A DNA stretch of 33,997 nucleotides. Origin: CAZRDB01 sp964598695. Its GTDB lineage: Bacteria > Armatimonadota > Zipacnadia > UBA1398. Position 1 is the stretch's first letter, and the number at the start of each line of letters is the position of its first letter. Positions 1 through 7,939 of the stretch are shown piece after piece. Both the position numbers and the translations under genes were made by a program. Location: positions 1 to 33,997 of the forward strand of contig CAZRDB010000037.1 in NCBI GenBank assembly GCA_964598695.1, given 5' to 3'. Under the pieces are notes generated by a model, which did not search any database, had not been told where the DNA came from, and saw only the letters and a list, made by a program, of their open reading frames with translations.

Positions 1-393
1 ACGGTCCACCGCAAGGTGATCCACCGGCTCGAGGCCAAGCAGGCCAAGGTCGGGGCGAAGTACGCCGACTACGAGTACCTCCCGAACCCCGGATCGGACA
101 CGCTCGTGGTGTGCTTCGGCAGCCTCTCGCGCGCGATCCTGCCCCTGGCTGACCAGTACGCGATCTACCGACCGATCCTCATGTACCCCGCGATCGAGGC
201 GCTGAACGATGTGGCGCTGCTCTACGACCGGATCATCGTGGCCGAGATGAACGCGGGGCAGTACGTCAAAGTCGTGCAGCGAGTGGTCCACCGCGATGTC
301 CTCTCGCTGCCGCTCATCGGAGGCGACCTGGACGTGGCGCACCTGGAACAGCGCCTGCGCGCGCTTCGAAACGAGGTGGCCCGTGGATCGTGA
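1..393 (+). CDS. korA: 2-oxoacid:ferredoxin oxidoreductase alpha subunit, C-terminal end (partial)
   Basis: The reading frame is open from the first base, so the gene starts outside the window; 130 residues are visible up to the TGA at 391-393. They match the last domain of the alpha chain of KorAB/PorAB-type oxidoreductases: a segment around VVCFGSLSRAI, then YPAIEALND, then IIVAEMNAGQYVKVVQ, which is the usual 'E-N-G-Q' signature near the end of these chains. The enzyme oxidatively decarboxylates a 2-oxoacid to an acyl-CoA and reduces ferredoxin in the cytoplasm. The beta subunit starts 11 bases before this gene ends, so the two are translationally coupled. The substrate (2-oxoglutarate, pyruvate or a branched oxoacid) cannot be told from this fragment, so the symbol stands for the family. 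Confidence 0.85.
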   Translation, partial: TVHRKVIHRLEAKQAKVGAKYADYEYLPNPGSDTLVVCFGSLSRAILPLADQYAIYRPILMYPAIEALNDVALLYDRIIVAEMNAGQYVKVVQRVVHRDVLSLPLIGGDLDVAHLEQRLRALRNEVARGS

Positions 394-1135
394 GGCCTTC
401 CTCCGAACCGATCGGCTCCCCACGAGCTGGTGCCCCGGCTGCGGCAACGGCACGGTGCTCCGCTGCCTGGTCGACTCGCTCGTGCAGTTGGGGCTCACCC
501 AGCAGGATCTCGTCGCGGTCTCGGGCATCGGCTGCTCGGGCCGCACCGCGGGCTACCTGACCTGCGATTCGGTCCACACCCTGCACGGCCGGGCCCTGCC
601 GGTGGCCGAGGGGATCCGCATGGCGCGCGACGACCTCAAGGTCGTGGTTGTCAGCGGCGACGGCGATCTGTGCGGCATCGGCGGCAACCACCTGCTCCAC
701 GCCACGCGGCGCAACACCGACATCACCGTGATCCTGGTGCACAACGAGATCTACGGGATGACCGGCGGCCAGACCGCTCCCACCACGCCCGGCGGCGTCA
801 AGACCATCACCTCGCCCCAGGGCGTCTGGGAGCGCCCGTTCAACGTGCAGGGGATCGTCCGGGCCCACGACGGCTTCTACGCGCGCTCGACCACCTGGCA
901 TGTGAAGCACCTGACCAAGGCGATCACCGCCGCCCTGCAGTACCCGGGCTTCGCCTTCGTCGATGCGCACAGCTCGTGCACGATGAACTACGGCCGGCGT
1001 CTCGGCTACCCCGACGCATTCTCCATGCTGACCGCCATGAAGGAGCGCTTCCGGCTCAAAGAGGGCGCCGACGTGCTCGGCGACGACGAGATCGGGGTCA
1101 CACTGGAGAGGGGGGTCGCCGATGGAGATTCGTGA
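383..1135 (+). CDS. korB: 2-oxoacid:ferredoxin oxidoreductase beta subunit, TPP-binding
   Basis: This 250-residue protein is the thiamine-diphosphate-binding beta chain. Near the N-terminus, WCPGCGNG carries two of the cysteines expected for the 4Fe-4S cluster of this family. The TPP/Mg motif begins with GDGD at about residues 92-95 and closes with NEIYGMTGGQ. The length fits the short beta subunits of two- and three-subunit enzymes. I chose GTG at 383 over upstream starts because GAGG lies 6 bases before it and the family begins a few residues before the WCPGCGNG block. The gene overlaps korA by 11 bases and the next gene by 14 bases, so the three form one operon. Substrate preference is not readable from the sequence. 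Confidence 0.9.
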   Translation: MDREAFLRTDRLPTSWCPGCGNGTVLRCLVDSLVQLGLTQQDLVAVSGIGCSGRTAGYLTCDSVHTLHGRALPVAEGIRMARDDLKVVVVSGDGDLCGIGGNHLLHATRRNTDITVILVHNEIYGMTGGQTAPTTPGGVKTITSPQGVWERPFNVQGIVRAHDGFYARSTTWHVKHLTKAITAALQYPGFAFVDAHSSCTMNYGRRLGYPDAFSMLTAMKERFRLKEGADVLGDDEIGVTLERGVADGDS

Positions 1136-2222
1136 GATGCGCGTAGACGACATCCCCCAGGTCCAGGCCCTGTTCTTCCAGTGTCTCGAGGAGTTGGTGC
1201 CCTCGGGCGACGGCGGCCAGCCCCAGCACCACGAACGGCTCTGCGAGCCGTACTCCGCCGCCCGCATGGAGTCGTGGGTCGGCCAGCCCGAGCGGCTCAG
1301 CCTGATCGCCGAGGAGGACAGCGGGCCCGTCGGCTACCTCTCCGGCATGTCGGTCGACGGCCGCGCCCACCTGCACTGGGTCGCGGTCGCGCACAGCCAC
1401 CGGCGGCGAGGCGTCGGTACCGCGCTGGTCCGGCGGGCGCTGCACGACTTCGTCGCGCGCCAGTGCTTCCTGTGCGACGCATTCACTACCGTCAGCCGGG
1501 CCCATGAAGCGTTCTACGGCCGCTTCGGCTTCGAGCGCACCGCCGTGCTCGACAAGACCCTCCTCGGCTCGCCCAGCACCTACCTCACCATGCCGCTCCG
1601 GCAGGCAACCGACGAGGAGATGACCCAGCACGTCATCATCGTGGGCGACGCCGGCCAGGGCGTGCAGCTCCTCGGCCACGTGCTCGCCCGCGTCTTCGCC
1701 GACCTGGGCAAGGAGGTCTCTCTCAACGTCACCAAGCCCAGCTCGGTGCGTGGCGGGACCATCGCGGCCGAACTCGCCTACTCCGAGCGGCCGATCCGGA
1801 CACCGTTCTTCGTCAACGCCGGGCTGCTCGTGCAACTCTCGTCCGGCCCTCCGCCCCACCGCGTTCGCGCCAAGCGGATGATCGTCGACGAGACGCTGCT
1901 CGAGTCGGGCCTGCCGCGCCAGATCCGGATGCGCGGAGCGTCGCCCGACCCTGCCGGGGTCTACCAGTTCGTGCGGCACGCGCGCGAGCGGTTCGGCAGC
2001 CCCCTGTTCGTCAACATGATCGTCCTCGGCGCGATCCTCGGCCACCTGGGCTGGAACCTCGAGAAGCTGGCGCTCGTCGATGAGCTGCCGGCCCGCTTCC
2101 TCGACGAGAACCTACGGGCAATCCAGTTCGGCCACTCCTACGACCAGCCGTACGTCTACTGGGCGCCGAGCGCCGGTCCGGCGACGGTCACGACTCCCGA
2201 CGCACCACCGGCAGAGGGCTGA
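1122..2222 (+). CDS. GNAT acetyltransferase fused to 2-oxoacid:ferredoxin oxidoreductase gamma domain
   Basis: This 366-residue protein joins two unrelated domains in one open frame. Residues 1 to about 160 look like a GNAT N-acetyltransferase, with the acetyl-CoA loop HRRRGVGTALV near residue 95 and a late AFYGRFGFERT strand-helix typical of the fold. Residues from about 167 are the gamma (KorC/PorG) domain: HVIIVGDAGQGVQLLGHVLA, then KPSSVRGGTIAAEL, then a strand-rich end. The gamma domain normally is a separate protein or sits at the N-terminus of the alpha chain. An internal ATG at 1620 (residue 167) starts the gamma part, but a GAGGAG abuts it with no spacing, so separate initiation is only a possibility. 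The start at 1122 has GGAGAGGGGG upstream. The role of the acetyltransferase half is unknown. Confidence 0.85.
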   Translation: MEIREMRVDDIPQVQALFFQCLEELVPSGDGGQPQHHERLCEPYSAARMESWVGQPERLSLIAEEDSGPVGYLSGMSVDGRAHLHWVAVAHSHRRRGVGTALVRRALHDFVARQCFLCDAFTTVSRAHEAFYGRFGFERTAVLDKTLLGSPSTYLTMPLRQATDEEMTQHVIIVGDAGQGVQLLGHVLARVFADLGKEVSLNVTKPSSVRGGTIAAELAYSERPIRTPFFVNAGLLVQLSSGPPPHRVRAKRMIVDETLLESGLPRQIRMRGASPDPAGVYQFVRHARERFGSPLFVNMIVLGAILGHLGWNLEKLALVDELPARFLDENLRAIQFGHSYDQPYVYWAPSAGPATVTTPDAPPAEG

Positions 2223-2253
2223 GCCCGACGCCGCCGGTACGGGAGGCAGCACG

Positions 2254-3365
2254 GTGAACGCCGAGCGCGAGATCGGGAGCCTGATCGAGGACGGCCGAGG
2301 CGGTCCCGGTCGCCTGCTGCGCCACACCCTGCACGATGTCGCCATCGAGATCGAGTGCCGCTCCGAGGCCGCGGACGCCATCCTCCGGCAGTACCTCGGC
2401 TACCTGGAGGGGGCCTCGGGGGACGACCTTGTCGCCACTCTCCGCTTCCGCGTGGCCGAAGCCTCGAGAGAGGAGATCGAGCGGGCAACGAGCCGGTATC
2501 GCACCGGCCAACCGAGGAGCACCGCCGGCCTCGAGCTGTGGCGCGATGCCGAGTGGGGGATCGCCTCCGCGCCGGGCGAGGCGCTCTGCGTCGCCGCGCT
2601 TCCCACACGCCAGGCCGACATCGTCCTCTCCCCCGCGGGAGCGAGCGACCCGTTCCTCGTGCGCGACCTGCTCAGCGTCTTCCTCGTGGAGATGCTGCGA
2701 CGGATGGGCCGGTACCCGCTCCACTCCTCGGCCGGCGTGCTCGGCAGCGAGGGGGTCGTGGTGCTCGGTCCCCCCGGCGCGGGCAAGACCACACTCGCGC
2801 TCGGGATGGCGCGCGCCGGGCTCGCGATCGCCACCGACGACTGGCTGCTGTACCGCGCGCGGGGCGACGGGATCGAGGCGCAGCCGCTGATCCGCTGCAT
2901 CTCACTGCCCTGCGACCAGGTGCCCGACCCGAGCCGCTATACGGTGCTCGCCTACCATCGGGAGCTGCCGGTCGGCAAGTACATCGTCACCCGCGACTCG
3001 GTCAGCCCCCCGTGCCCGCGAACGTTCCGCCCCCGCGTCGTGGTCCAGGTGCTCCGCCACGGGGGCGACCTCTCGGAGGTCGAGGAGGCGTCGGCGGGAG
3101 CACTGCTCGCCCCGGCGCTCACCCAGAGTGCCCTCGGATCCGGCGACGAGGTCTCCCTTCGGAACNNNNNNNNNNCGTCGTCTTCCGGGGCCCGACCGAC
3201 TCCGCGTGGGGGCGCGAGCGACGCCTGGCCTCGGCGCTCCGGCAGCTTCTCGAGGGCTGCATCTGCCTCCGGCTTCACGCCGGGCTCGACATCGGCCGCG
3301 ACCCCTCGGTCGGCGGGAGACTCCTCCGCCGTTGGCTCGAGGCCGGATCGGGGGCGGGTTCGTGA
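2254..3365 (+). CDS. HPr-kinase-like P-loop protein, interrupted by an assembly gap
   Basis: The 5' part reads from GTG 2254, with GGAGG 7 bases upstream, into a Walker A motif GPPGAGKTT at about residues 172-180, followed by ATDDWLL. That pairing is typical of HPr-kinase-like (PEP carboxykinase-like) proteins found in peptide-modification and exopolysaccharide loci. Ten Ns at 3166-3175 break the gene, and the continuation lies in another frame, resuming at VVFRGPTDSAW and ending LLRRWLEAGSGAGS at the TGA 3363-3365. The true gap length must therefore be 2 modulo 3. The product is about 370 residues plus any missing piece. The stop overlaps the GTG of the next gene by four bases. The N-terminal 150 residues match no domain I recognise. 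Kinase or scaffold function is inferred from the fold and the neighbours. Confidence 0.75.
3166..3175. other. assembly gap of ten Ns
   Basis: Ten undefined bases fall inside the HPr-kinase-like gene. Coding resumes in a different frame after them, so the number of Ns is a placeholder and not the true length. Frame restoration needs a length of 2 modulo 3. Confidence 0.98.
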
Positions 3366-4414
3366 GACGCCGCATGGGAGCGTTCGGCCCGGCGCCCGCG
3401 CTCCGGGCGCATCTGGAGATCACCGACCGCTGCAACATGGCCTGCGCCCACTGCTTCAAGCGGGCCGAGTCGCACGATCTCGACACGGGGCTCGCCGTCC
3501 GGGTCCTCGGCCAACTTGCCGGCCTCGGCGTGCGCACGGCCACTTTCGGCGGCGGCGAGCCGACGCTGCACCCGGAGCTGCCCGCGCTCCTCGCCGCGGC
3601 GATCGGCCACGGGATGCAGGTCGGGCTGGTCTCCAACGGCAAGCGGTTCGCCCGGGTCTGGGAGTGGCTGCGCGACCTGCCCTCCGGTGCTCTCGCGGCG
3701 GTCTCGTTCAGCCTCGACGGCCCCGATGCGGAGAGCCACGACGCCATCCGATCGCCCGGTGCGTTCGACGCGGTCTGCGAGGCGATCTCCCTGTGCCAGG
3801 AGGGCGGCGTCGCGACCACGACCAAGACGGTGGTGCAGCGGCGCAACCTGGGTCGTCTCGAGGCGATCGTCCGCCTCGGCGCCGAGCTCGGCTGCCAGGC
3901 GGCCGAGTTCGCGGGGATGCTGCCCACCGAGTCGGCGATGCGGAGCGGGCTCATGCCCGCGCCCGCCGATCTCGACCGCGCGCGCGCCGAACTCGACGAC
4001 CTCGCGGGCTTGTACCGCGTCGAGGTCCTCCGCGACGTGAGCCTGGGCCACGACGTCGGCCTCGTTGCCTGCGACCCGTACCGCGCCCGGAGCTTCTCGA
4101 TCGACACCCTGGGCCGGCTCTCGCTGTGCTGCATGCTCTCGAACCTGGGCGACGCGCCGGGGCATGAGGAGGACATCGTCGCCGACCTCGCAACGACGCC
4201 GCTCCCGGACGCCGTGCCCGCGCTCCTCGCAAAGCGCCGGGCATTGGTGCTACGCCGGAGCCGCCTCGCCGGAGCGCCGCCCGAGGGAGACCTCTCCCGC
4301 TTCGCCTGCACGTGGTGCGCGGCCGCGCTCGGCAAGCTCGACTGGCTCGCCGATCGACCGGAGTCGCCCTGGTCGGTGCTGCCGGAGCAGGCGAGGGCGG
4401 ACGGAGCGGTATGA
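3362..4414 (+). CDS. radical SAM protein with SPASM-like C-terminus
   Basis: This 350-residue enzyme opens with LEITDRCNMACAHCFKRAES, holding the CxxxCxxC triad that binds the SAM-cleaving 4Fe-4S cluster. GGGEPTLHPEL (the 'GGE' SAM-binding motif) and FSLDGPDAESHD follow, as in PqqE/AlbA-type peptide-modifying enzymes. The C-terminal part has FSIDTLGRLSLCCMLSNLGD and later FACTWCAAALG, a cysteine-rich layout typical of a SPASM or twitch domain holding an auxiliary cluster. The GTG at 3362 overlaps the upstream stop (GTGA); an ATG at 3374 is an alternative start. The gene also overlaps the next one by ATGA. The neighbouring B2-like protease and HPr-kinase-like protein suggest a peptide substrate, but none is visible. 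Confidence 0.88.
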   Translation: MRRRMGAFGPAPALRAHLEITDRCNMACAHCFKRAESHDLDTGLAVRVLGQLAGLGVRTATFGGGEPTLHPELPALLAAAIGHGMQVGLVSNGKRFARVWEWLRDLPSGALAAVSFSLDGPDAESHDAIRSPGAFDAVCEAISLCQEGGVATTTKTVVQRRNLGRLEAIVRLGAELGCQAAEFAGMLPTESAMRSGLMPAPADLDRARAELDDLAGLYRVEVLRDVSLGHDVGLVACDPYRARSFSIDTLGRLSLCCMLSNLGDAPGHEEDIVADLATTPLPDAVPALLAKRRALVLRRSRLAGAPPEGDLSRFACTWCAAALGKLDWLADRPESPWSVLPEQARADGAV

Positions 4415-4866
4415 GCCCGCGCCTGCACGACCACTTCGCCGGCGGCCGCGACCTGTGGCTGTTCCTCCGCACACCCTTCCGGCTGTTCCACGCCCGGCGC
4501 GTCGTGGGCCGTTGGCCGGTGCCGCGCCTGCTCGCGCGGTTCACCCCGCCTCTCGCCGAGCCGGACGGCAGCGCCCGGGCCGACCGCCTCGGGCGGTACG
4601 TCGATTGGTGGACGCGCGCACGTTGGTGCCCCCTCCGCTACCACTGCTGGACCCGGGCCCTCGTGCTGTTCGAGCTGTGCCGGCTCGAGGGCGTTCGGGG
4701 GGTCTCCCTCGTGGTCGGCGTTCGACGCGGCGAGACGGACCTCGAGGGCCATGCCTGGCTCGAGCGCGACGGCCGGCCGTTCCTCGAGCCGCCCGATCGG
4801 AGCGACCTCGACCAGCTCACCATCCTGATCCGCCACCCCGCCGACGAGGCGGCCGATGGGCCATGA
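4411..4866 (+). CDS. lasso-peptide B2-like transglutaminase/cysteine protease family protein
   Basis: The 151-residue protein matches the B2 (transglutaminase-core-3) family, whose members cleave leader peptides during lasso and related peptide maturation. The core reads RYHCWTRALVLFELCRLEG, with the putative catalytic cysteine, then VSLVVGVRRGETD, then GHAWLERDGRPFLE, with the catalytic histidine and an acidic residue at the usual distance. A basic, tryptophan-containing N-terminal stretch (LWLFLRTPFRLFHARR) is common in the family. ATG 4411 overlaps the upstream stop, and its own stop overlaps the glycosyltransferase start, both as ATGA. No asparagine-synthetase-like cyclase (lasso C protein) and no B1/PqqD-like gene lie in the window, so a classical lasso peptide is not supported. 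Confidence 0.8.
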   Translation: MSPRLHDHFAGGRDLWLFLRTPFRLFHARRVVGRWPVPRLLARFTPPLAEPDGSARADRLGRYVDWWTRARWCPLRYHCWTRALVLFELCRLEGVRGVSLVVGVRRGETDLEGHAWLERDGRPFLEPPDRSDLDQLTILIRHPADEAADGP

Positions 4867-6014
4867 GGCCGCTCCGCATCGTCCACATCATCACGCGGAT
4901 GAACGTGGGCGGCGCCGCCGGCTTCGTGCTCGACGTCTGCCGTCGTCTCCCGCGCGAGGAGTTCGTCCAGGCCGTGATCGCCGGCCCCGCACCCGCCTAC
5001 GAGGGCTCGATGCTCGAGGACCTCGGCGCGCTGGGCGTCGAGGCGTTCACGGTCGATTCGCTCCGTCGCGCCCCGCACCCGATCCGCGACGAGCAGGCCG
5101 GACGAGCGCTCTACGGCCACCTCCGGCACTGGGCGCCGGACGTCGTCCACACGCACACCGCGAAGGCCGGCTACCTCGGTCGGGCGGCCGCGCTCTCGTG
5201 CGGCATCCCCGCCGTCCACCATGTGCACGGCTGGGCCGCCCTGCACGAGGGGGGCGGGCTCCGGCGGGGGCTCTACCGGTGGGCCGAGCGTCGCGCGGCG
5301 CGCTGGTGCGAGCGAATGCTCGTCGTCACGCCCCGAGACCGGGAGATGGGTCTCGCACTCGGGATCGGACGGCCGGAGCAGTACGCGCTGGTGCGCGCGG
5401 GGATCGATGCGGACGAGGTGCGCCGCGCGGCCGCCCGCCCCGCACCGGAGGCGATCGCCCGTCTCGCGTCCGAGGGCCCCGTGGTGGGCTTCCTGGGCCG
5501 GCTGTGCGACCAGAAGGACCCGCTGGCCTTCCTCGCGGCCGCCGCCCTCGTGGCCCGGGCGCGGCCCGAGGCGCGCTTCCTGCTCCTGGGCGACGGCCCC
5601 CAGCGAGCGCGCGTGGCGCGCGAGGCCGCCCGCTCCGGCCTCGGCGAGCGCTTGGTCCGACTGCCCTTCTGTCACGAGGTGCCCGCGGTGCTCCGCCGGC
5701 TCACCGTGCTCGCCCACCCGTCGCGCCACGAGGGACTGCCCCGCCTCCTCCTGGAGGCGCTCGCCGTCGGAACGCCCATCGTGGCGACCGCCGTCGATGG
5801 GTGTGCCGAGCTGCTGGCCGACGGCCACAACGCGCTCGTGGTCGCGCCGGGCGACCCGTCCGCGCTCGCCGCCCTGCTGACCCGGCTGCTCGAGGAGCCC
5901 GCGCTGGCCGGCCGCCTGGCGGAGGCGGGTCGGCACGCGCTCACGCCCTACGGCATCGAGGGCGCCCTGCGCGCGCTGGCGGAGGTCTACCGGAGCGTGG
6001 CCCGGCAGCGCTGA
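4863..6014 (+). CDS. GT4-family glycosyltransferase
   Basis: The 383-residue protein has the two Rossmann halves of GT-B glycosyltransferases of family 4. The N-terminal half starts RIVHIITRMNVGGAAGFVLD, with the glycine-rich acceptor-side loop, and contains VVHTHTAKAGYLGR. The C-terminal half has VGFLGRLCDQKDPLAFLAAA, then FLLLGDGPQ, then PSRHEGLPRLLLEALAVGTPIVAT, which contains the EX7E donor-nucleotide motif. It would transfer a sugar from a nucleotide donor on the cytoplasmic side. ATG 4863 overlaps the stop of the B2-like gene, so it belongs to the same translation unit. Its acceptor could be a modified peptide or an envelope glycan; the sequence does not decide. Confidence 0.88.
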   Translation: MRPLRIVHIITRMNVGGAAGFVLDVCRRLPREEFVQAVIAGPAPAYEGSMLEDLGALGVEAFTVDSLRRAPHPIRDEQAGRALYGHLRHWAPDVVHTHTAKAGYLGRAAALSCGIPAVHHVHGWAALHEGGGLRRGLYRWAERRAARWCERMLVVTPRDREMGLALGIGRPEQYALVRAGIDADEVRRAAARPAPEAIARLASEGPVVGFLGRLCDQKDPLAFLAAAALVARARPEARFLLLGDGPQRARVAREAARSGLGERLVRLPFCHEVPAVLRRLTVLAHPSRHEGLPRLLLEALAVGTPIVATAVDGCAELLADGHNALVVAPGDPSALAALLTRLLEEPALAGRLAEAGRHALTPYGIEGALRALAEVYRSVARQR

Positions 6015-6076
6015 CCGAAAACGCGGGGGGAGTTGGCCGCTCGACCCCGAATCATCCCTCAGTGAGGAGCTGCGCG

Positions 6077-6895
6077 ATGAGCTGCATTGCCCTATGGCCG
6101 GTGGTGAGCGAGTACTCGGCCTCCGCGCACGTGGTCGGCGTGACCGCCCCACTCCAGCGGCTGCTCCGCGATCTGCCGTTCGAGGAGGTGGTCGAGGTCC
6201 TGCTCCGACTCGTGCCCCTCGCCGCGCGGCTCGGGCTGTCGAAGCCGGACTGGCTACCGACGTTCCTGGTCGCCGAGGAGGAGACCGGCCGGTTCGGCCT
6301 CTGCCTCGACCATCCGGCGCATGGCGGCTTCGCCTCGGGCGAGCGCACGCTCCGCGCCGCGATGGCCCGACTCGCGGAAGCGGCGCCCGAGCCGGACGAC
6401 GGCTTGCGCTACGTGCTCTGGGAGGACATGGAGGGCGTCCCCTACGCGGCACACCCGACCTTCCGGCTGCGCACCGAGTACTGGCGCTGGCTCGCCCACG
6501 CCATCCTGGCCTCGCTCGCCGGAGCGTTGCGCCCGCTCGATGAGCCGGCCGGCCCCCAACCGGCGTCGCGTCTCCTCGGACGCGTCTGGCGAGGGCGAGC
6601 GCGCAACCCGCTGGCCGAGTTCGCGGCCGCCCAATCGCGGGACGACCTGCTGGCGTTCGCGCGTGAGGTCGCGCACGGGCCGGATCCGCTCCACCTGCGC
6701 GTCGCGTTCCTCGCCAACCTCCTGGCGCTCCGTGCCGTGCGGGGCAACGCGCACCGGGCCCGCGGCGCACTCGAGGAGCTGCTCGACGCACTGGAGTCGG
6801 AAGTGGTCGGCGAGTACCACCTCGACGGCCAGGCCGCTGTCCGATGCCTGCGCGAGGCCCGCTGGAACGAGGCGCTGGAGGCTTACGACCCATGA
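6077..6895 (+). CDS. protein of unknown family in the radical SAM cassette
   Basis: I do not recognise this 272-residue protein. It starts at ATG 6077 with GAGGAG 7 bases upstream and ends in an ATGA overlap with the second radical SAM gene, so it is almost certainly translated with it. It has no signal peptide, no membrane segment and few cysteines. The first half contains a possible strand-helix region (ASAHVVGVTAPLQRLL) and a segment with many aromatic and acidic residues near YVLWEDMEGVPYAAHPTF. The second half is helical and rich in Leu, Ala and Arg, ending with a repeat-like helix pair around VRCLREARWNEALEAY that resembles one TPR unit. It may be a substrate-recognition partner or the substrate itself, but neither is shown. 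Confidence 0.8.
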   Translation: MSCIALWPVVSEYSASAHVVGVTAPLQRLLRDLPFEEVVEVLLRLVPLAARLGLSKPDWLPTFLVAEEETGRFGLCLDHPAHGGFASGERTLRAAMARLAEAAPEPDDGLRYVLWEDMEGVPYAAHPTFRLRTEYWRWLAHAILASLAGALRPLDEPAGPQPASRLLGRVWRGRARNPLAEFAAAQSRDDLLAFAREVAHGPDPLHLRVAFLANLLALRAVRGNAHRARGALEELLDALESEVVGEYHLDGQAAVRCLREARWNEALEAYDP

Positions 6896-7635
6896 CCCGC
6901 TCCCGCCCCCTGGCAGACTGGGAGATGTTCCCCCACTTCGCGCTGCAGATCACGGGCCGGTGCAACCTGCAGTGCCCGTTCTGCTACCGCGGGACCGAGG
7001 AGTGGGACATGCCGGTCGAGGAAGCGCTGTCGCTGGCCTCGGCCATGCGGGAGCGCGGCTACTCGTGGGTCGCGCTCGGGGGCGGCGAGCCGACGCTCCA
7101 CCCGCGGCTCGAGGAGCTGACCGAGGGTCTCCACCGGCTCGGCCTCAAGGTGAGTCTCACCACCAACGGCACCCGACGCGGTGTGCTCTGCGACCTGGCG
7201 TTCGACGGCATCTCGGTGTGCGCCTCGGTCCCCGGCTGGGAGGACATCGCCTCCCTCCGACCCGACCTCGACGTGTGCGCGAACATCGTGGTTCGGCGCG
7301 GAGAGGGAGAGGCGGCCCTGGCGGCGGCCGTCCTGGCCGGCCGCAACGGCTTCGCGCGCGTGGTGCTGCTGCCGCTGCAACGCGCGGCCGTGGAACCGGC
7401 CCCCGTCTCCGCGGACGGCTACCCGGACGCCTCCGACCTGGATCTCGTGCTGCTGGCCGAGCCATGGCTGGAGGAGCTGGGTCTGGAGGTGGCGTTCGGG
7501 TGCGCCGCGCTACGCACGATGGGCCTGCTGGACCGCTGTCCCGACGAGTTCCGCACGATCGACCTGCACGGACGGGTCGGCACCTGTGCGTTCCCGGCGT
7601 GTCCGCACCGCGCTCGGGAGGCCGGCGGGCACTAG
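6892..7635 (+). CDS. second radical SAM protein of the cassette
   Basis: The 247-residue protein carries the radical SAM triad in ITGRCNLQCPFCYRGTEEWD, then GGGEPTLHPRLEEL, then VSLTTNGTRR. It is shorter than the first radical SAM protein. Its C-terminal 60 residues hold four cysteines (FGCAALR, DRCPDE, GTCAFPAC) that could bind an auxiliary cluster, but no complete SPASM layout is visible. ATG 6892 overlaps the upstream stop (ATGA). Its own TAG stop overlaps the stop of the convergent HMA gene in a shared CTAG at 7632-7635. Two different radical SAM enzymes with an HPr-kinase-like protein recall cassettes such as SynChlorMet, but assignment to that group is inference. Confidence 0.85.
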   Translation: MTRSRPLADWEMFPHFALQITGRCNLQCPFCYRGTEEWDMPVEEALSLASAMRERGYSWVALGGGEPTLHPRLEELTEGLHRLGLKVSLTTNGTRRGVLCDLAFDGISVCASVPGWEDIASLRPDLDVCANIVVRRGEGEAALAAAVLAGRNGFARVVLLPLQRAAVEPAPVSADGYPDASDLDLVLLAEPWLEELGLEVAFGCAALRTMGLLDRCPDEFRTIDLHGRVGTCAFPACPHRAREAGGH

Positions 7636-7850
7636 GGCGCCGCCTCGCCCGCCGGCGGATGCCCCGCGTCCCCCAGCGCCGCGGCGATCGCCTCCCAGGT
7701 GGCCGGCGGCTCCCAGTCGATCGACACCAGCTTGTCGGCGACCGAGGCTCGCGCCGCGCGCACACCCTCCACCGACTCGGCCACGCGCCGGATCACGGCG
7801 GCGCAACCGCCGCAGGCCATCGTGGGGAAGAACACGGTTCGGGTCTCCAC
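7632..7850 (-). CDS. small heavy-metal-associated (HMA) domain protein
   Basis: The 72-residue protein is a single HMA domain. The N-terminus reads TVFFPTMACGGCAAVIRRV, with the MxCxxC metal-binding motif, followed by VEGVRAARASVADKLVSIDW, the typical second strand region. Such proteins carry Cu(I) or other soft metal ions in the cytoplasm, like CopZ, or are the free version of a P-type ATPase N-terminal domain. No metal ATPase gene lies beside it. Its start faces the respiratory operon across about 125 bases that include a Fur-like box, so both may share regulation. Its last bases overlap the convergent radical SAM gene in CTAG. Confidence 0.8.
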   Translation of the reverse strand: METRTVFFPTMACGGCAAVIRRVAESVEGVRAARASVADKLVSIDWEPPATWEAIAAALGDAGHPPAGEAAP

Positions 7851-7920
7851 GCGGTAGCGCTCCCTCGCCGGGGCTCGCGACGTCCGCCTTTGTGTTCCGT
7901 CGCAGAGAGGTGTCGGGCCC

Positions 7921-7939
7921 CATAATGAGAATCATTGTC
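7921..7939 (+). promoter_or_regulatory. near-consensus Fur-type operator
   Basis: The site CATAATGAGAATCATTGTC agrees with the classical 19-base Fur box GATAATGATAATCATTATC at 16 of 19 positions, with a perfect AATGA/TCATT inverted repeat at its centre. It is A/T-rich in otherwise about 70% GC DNA. It lies 37 bases before the ATG of the respiratory operon and between it and the divergent HMA gene. The first six bases also resemble a -10 element (CATAAT), so repressor binding could cover the promoter. A related regulator of the Fur family (Zur, Mur, PerR) is possible. Confidence 0.65.

Noticed and set aside
1620..2222. Independent start for the KorC part at ATG 1620
   Set aside because: GAGGAG touches the ATG with no spacing, and the upstream frame is open and a good GNAT domain. 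It is kept only as an alternative.
4638..6965. Minus-strand frame of 775 codons opposite the glycosyltransferase
   Set aside because: It has no domain, and the plus strand encodes a clear GT4 enzyme.
2254..7635. Classical lasso peptide cluster
   Set aside because: A B2-like protein is present, but no asparagine-synthetase-like cyclase, B1 protein or precursor was found.
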